From an uncultured Sulfurovum sp. (lineage in GTDB: Bacteria > Campylobacterota > Campylobacteria > Campylobacterales > Sulfurovaceae), in the NCBI GenBank assembly GCA_937938065.1, contig CALDBH010000100.1, positions 1-9,217 of the forward strand: 9,217 bases of DNA. The letters are read 5' to 3'. Made by a program: the position numbers and the translations under genes. Within the stretch, counting starts at the first letter, position 1; every line of letters starts with the position of its first letter. Shown in pieces: positions 6,410-9,217 of this stretch. The notes beneath the pieces were generated by a model. The model was not told the origin of the DNA. It saw only the letters and a program-made list of their open reading frames with translations, and did no database searches.

Positions 6410-9031
6410 CTACTCAGCTTCCCGGATGATTCTATCGTCGAAATACGTTTGAAAGAGATGATTCAATGCCTCTAAATCTATAGGTTTTGAAAGGTAGCTA
6501 TCCATACCTGCACCCATATATTTTTCTCTATCTCCAGAAAGTGCATTTGCGGTTAATGCAACTATCGGTATATGTGTTTTATGGTTTTTTCTCTCATAGC
6601 TGATAATCTGTCCTGTCGCTTCCATACCACCCATGACAGGCATTTCGATATCCATAAATATCATGTCATACTCATTTCTCATACGGTGTTCAAGAGCCTC
6701 TTTTCCATTATTTGCAATACTTACCTCTATACCGAGTCGATTAAGTACATTGAGTATAAGCTTTTGGTTAATGAGATTATCTTCTGCAACTAAGACATGT
6801 ATATTTTCAAAGGTGATATTCTTTTTAGTCTCTGAAATATCCTCTTTATCATTTAGCATTCTAAGTGTTTTTGTAAAGTTTACGGGTTTGTAAAGAATCC
6901 TATCTATATGCGATTTGTATCGCTTTAAATTTCTTTTTTGATCTCCTGTTGACATCACCACTATCTTTGTATCAAGATCTAAGAACGGTTTAAGTTCATC
7001 ATCTCTATTACGGAACTTATGGTCAATAAAAAGAATATCAGGAAGTTGTGAAGTGCCTTTTAACGCTAATAATGATTCATCTGTATAACGCTTTATTTTT
7101 GCTCCGGTGTAAGCGATATATGTTTCAAGGTTATTGTTAATATAATACTCTGTATCTATATGTGAATTGAGAATACCAACTGAGTATGAACTCATATCAC
7201 TCACTTTTCTTTTTGTAGCAGTTTTAGGTTTCTTAAGTGCCAAATTAAAGTAGAAAGTAGACCCTTCATCTTTGATACTTTTAATGCTCAGTTTCCCTCC
7301 CATTTGATCTATAAATCTACCTGATATGGATAGTCCCAGACCTGTACCACCATACTTTCTACTGGTACTTACATCTGCTTGTGAAAAGGCCTCAAATATT
7401 TTTCCTTGTTGCTCTTGGGTGAGACCGATACCTGTATCAGAAACTTCAAAGTGGATGTTTACTTTATCATCATTCTCAAGGAGCTTCTTAATAGATACAC
7501 TCACCTCGCCGTTCTTAGAGGTAAATTTAATGGCATTGCTCACAAGGTTCACAATAACTTGAGAAATTTTCGTAGGATCACCTATTAGTAATGTAGGTAG
7601 TGTTGGATCTAAAAAGATATTGAAGTCAATATTCTCTTCTGCAGCCTTTGCAGCATATGATTCAACAGCGGATTCAAAGCTATCTACCGGATCAAACTCT
7701 ATAGCTTCCAGTTCTATCTTCTGTGCTTTAATTTTAGAGAGATCAAGGATATCATTTACAATAGTCAAAAGATTTTCGGAACTCTTCTCTATCACTGCAA
7801 TAAATTCGGCCCGTTCCTCTGGTTCATCAGTCTCTTTAAGTAATTGTGTAAACCCAAGGATACCATTGAGAGGTGTACGTATCTCATGGGACATACTGGC
7901 AAGAAAGAGGTCTTTTGTCTGATTTCCATCTTTAATGGTTTTGAGCAAAAACCTATAGATATGGTCGACTTTCCCATTACGGATTAATCTTTGAAGCTCA
8001 CTTTGTTGATTTTCATTCAATACCAATTGTATATCCCTTAAGGTCTCTTGGGAAATATGTGTATCATTCTGTATCTTATTATATAAACTAAAAAGTTTAA
8101 GCAGTCCAAACAATAATATAAGTGTTGCCACTCCATACAATGCTAGGATCTTTCTATGTTGTGCTATTGTTTCTTTATCTATTTTTTGGATTTGTGTACG
8201 CAGTAGTGATTGTACTTCGTTAAAGTAGTTCATCTTCATGTCTATCTGGTTTAACCAACCGATAAGAGAGACAGAGTATTTACCTGATCTTGCTTCATAT
8301 AAGATCATATCCCGTTCTTCACCCATTATGCTCTTAAACGCCTCTACCGAGAGTAGTTGGCTAAGTTTCAAAGCTATTGTACTGTCTGCCACTGTATAAA
8401 ACTGGGGTAAATTATCTTTACGTATAAGCTGATCCCAAAGTTCTCTCTCTTCATAGTTCATTTTTCTTGATCCAAGTAAGATGGAAGAGATCAGTATATT
8501 CTCCTGTACAGTGTTCTCTTTAAGTGCAGTATACTTTTGATACATCATTAGATAGCTTTTCTTCATCTCGGACTTTTCAGCAGCAGAAATTTTTTGCTGT
8601 ATTTCCAACAATGGGCTAAAGACCTTATCATGATAGGCATGCAAAAAAATGTCTCTATAGTTATCATGTAAATCATCTACATTTCTTCTAACGAGTTCTA
8701 GTGCTTCAGTAGTGTGTTGAATCAATTTACTATAGAGAGTAAATTGATTGTGCTGTTTGATAAATGTACCTAATTTCAATAGATCATGATCCGTGCTGTT
8801 TCTTGATTCTTTCAGTTTACTAAAATCATCTTTTTTGTGTGTGACTAAGTACGTAGCACTCTGCATTCTTTCATTTATGATTTTTTCCAAAACAGACTCA
8901 ATATGTTCTACAAACAAAGGGACTTTTGTACTGTTTTGTACAGTGATATATTTCTGATAGGAGAGATATGTGTAGTAAGATATAGTTCCTAATATCCCCA
9001 TCACTAAAATGAGGAGTAGACTAAGTATCAT
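6410..9031 (-). CDS. Hybrid sensor histidine kinase with periplasmic NIT (nitrate/nitrite-sensing) domain and two receiver domains
   Basis: An 873-residue membrane kinase. Order: TM1 (1-20); a long helical periplasmic region (about 35-290) with INERMQSATYLVTHKKDDF near its start and a second half ending in WLNQIDMKMNYFNEVQSLL, the pattern of the NIT nitrate/nitrite-sensing domain; TM2 (295-316); a cytoplasmic linker; HisKA with SHEIRTPLNG (H382); HATPase_c with NLVSNA (N499), DTGIGL (532-537) and GGTGLGLSI (561-569). Then comes a degenerate receiver-like domain (about 616-727) keeping D670 and K715 but lacking the N-terminal acidic pair, and an intact receiver (743-863) with E750/D751, phosphoacceptor D794, T827 and K849. 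There is no HPt domain, so a separate phosphotransfer partner is expected. NIT assignment is fairly confident from sequence style; the actual ligand is not shown. The best ribosome binding site is unusually far upstream of the ATG, so the true N-terminus may lie about 7 codons further out. The gene is convergent with modC. Confidence 0.9.
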   Translation of the reverse strand: MILSLLLILVMGILGTISYYTYLSYQKYITVQNSTKVPLFVEHIESVLEKIINERMQSATYLVTHKKDDFSKLKESRNSTDHDLLKLGTFIKQHNQFTLYSKLIQHTTEALELVRRNVDDLHDNYRDIFLHAYHDKVFSPLLEIQQKISAAEKSEMKKSYLMMYQKYTALKENTVQENILISSILLGSRKMNYEERELWDQLIRKDNLPQFYTVADSTIALKLSQLLSVEAFKSIMGEERDMILYEARSGKYSVSLIGWLNQIDMKMNYFNEVQSLLRTQIQKIDKETIAQHRKILALYGVATLILLFGLLKLFSLYNKIQNDTHISQETLRDIQLVLNENQQSELQRLIRNGKVDHIYRFLLKTIKDGNQTKDLFLASMSHEIRTPLNGILGFTQLLKETDEPEERAEFIAVIEKSSENLLTIVNDILDLSKIKAQKIELEAIEFDPVDSFESAVESYAAKAAEENIDFNIFLDPTLPTLLIGDPTKISQVIVNLVSNAIKFTSKNGEVSVSIKKLLENDDKVNIHFEVSDTGIGLTQEQQGKIFEAFSQADVSTSRKYGGTGLGLSISGRFIDQMGGKLSIKSIKDEGSTFYFNLALKKPKTATKRKVSDMSSYSVGILNSHIDTEYYINNNLETYIAYTGAKIKRYTDESLLALKGTSQLPDILFIDHKFRNRDDELKPFLDLDTKIVVMSTGDQKRNLKRYKSHIDRILYKPVNFTKTLRMLNDKEDISETKKNITFENIHVLVAEDNLINQKLILNVLNRLGIEVSIANNGKEALEHRMRNEYDMIFMDIEMPVMGGMEATGQIISYERKNHKTHIPIVALTANALSGDREKYMGAGMDSYLSKPIDLEALNHLFQTYFDDRIIREAE

Positions 9032-9057
9032 TTTATTTTTTAGTATCTTTATGGTAA

Positions 9058-9064
9058 CCCCTTT
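9058..9064 (-). promoter_or_regulatory. Ribosome binding site-like AAAGGGG far upstream of the kinase ATG
   Basis: Read on the minus strand, AAAGGGG ends 26 nt before the annotated ATG, too far for normal initiation, and nothing resembling a ribosome binding site lies closer (the leader is ACTAAAAAATAAA). At a normal distance (5 nt) stands an in-frame ATA followed by AAG ATA CTA AAA AAT AAA ATG. If ATA served as the start, the protein would begin with a basic KILKNK stretch before TM1. Confidence 0.4.
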
Positions 9065-9069
9065 ATTTT

Positions 9070-9217
9070 TTAAAATAATTTAAAGTAAGAAAATGAAATA
9101 GAATAAGTTGAACAGTCTTTTATAAAGGAGAAGTATACTCCATTGTGTAGTCTGGCGATCTTTAATCCATAAAGACCCATGACTTTCTGTCCTTGCTTCA
9201 CAACAAGTTTAGCTTTT
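9070..9217 (-). CDS. 3' end of an unidentified gene entering from the right edge
   Basis: On the minus strand one frame is open from the window edge for 48 codons and ends in TAA at 9072-9070. It reads KAKLVVKQGQKVMGLYGLK and onward to a stop after FSYFKLF. The first 30 codons look like genuine coding sequence; the last dozen (CSTYSISFSYFKLF) are odd, so the frame may be partly fortuitous or carry a variable C-terminus. It is in the same orientation as the kinase and 38 nt upstream of its ATG, consistent with a shared transcript. I do not recognise the product. An open frame this short can occur by chance in A/T-rich DNA. Confidence 0.35.
   Translation of the reverse strand, partial: KAKLVVKQGQKVMGLYGLKIARLHNGVYFSFIKDCSTYSISFSYFKLF

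Noticed and set aside
9132..9146. Near-palindrome around AGTATACT flanked by GGAG and CTCC.
   Set aside because: The flanks are not symmetric about the centre, and it falls inside the probable coding end at the right edge.
1..9217. Signs of a mobile element, defence system, CRISPR array or RNA gene.
   Set aside because: No transposase, integrase, direct-repeat array, tRNA-like or rRNA-like sequence was seen; base composition looks even across the window.

Overview
The window looks like chromosomal DNA from a Campylobacterota bacterium, most like Sulfurovum, Sulfurimonas and their relatives. This rests on low G+C, A-rich ribosome binding sites, extended -10 promoters without clear -35 boxes, an Opr-type porin and a hybrid kinase of a style common in that group. 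It is an inference from sequence style, not from a marker gene. I see no sign of mobile DNA, phage, CRISPR or RNA genes.

Layout: (1) 1-1148, the C-terminal part of a gene that runs in from the left edge, probably a patatin-like phospholipase with a beta-rich tail. (2) 1191-1776, two tandem copies of a small glycine-zipper lipoprotein gene, each with its own -10 element and ribosome binding site, followed by a hairpin. (3) 1891-6351, a five-gene molybdate/tungstate cluster in the order modE, outer-membrane porin, modA, modB, modC. Junctions are tight: 3 nt, about 12 nt, 0 nt and a 1-nt overlap. Upstream lie two 24-bp sites with ModE-box architecture, one ending in the modE ribosome binding site. 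(4) 6410-9031 on the minus strand, convergent with modC, a hybrid histidine kinase with a predicted periplasmic nitrate/nitrite-sensing (NIT) domain, a degenerate receiver and an intact receiver. (5) 9070-9217 on the minus strand, the probable 3' end of one more gene.

How the genes fit together: the porin could pass oxyanions across the outer membrane, ModA would bind them in the periplasm, and ModB with ModC would import them. ModE carries two Mop domains and should sense the internal pool and repress its own operon through the tandem boxes. ModC lacks the C-terminal Mop/TOBE domain of E. coli ModC, so Mop domains occur only in ModE here. The NIT kinase next door suggests a nitrate link, since periplasmic nitrate reductase needs molybdenum cofactor, but adjacency is the only evidence.

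I did not find an undescribed system. The best leads are the tandem ModE boxes, the porin inside the mod operon, the start-site puzzle of the kinase, the degenerate receiver, and the lipoprotein duplication with its shifted start codon.
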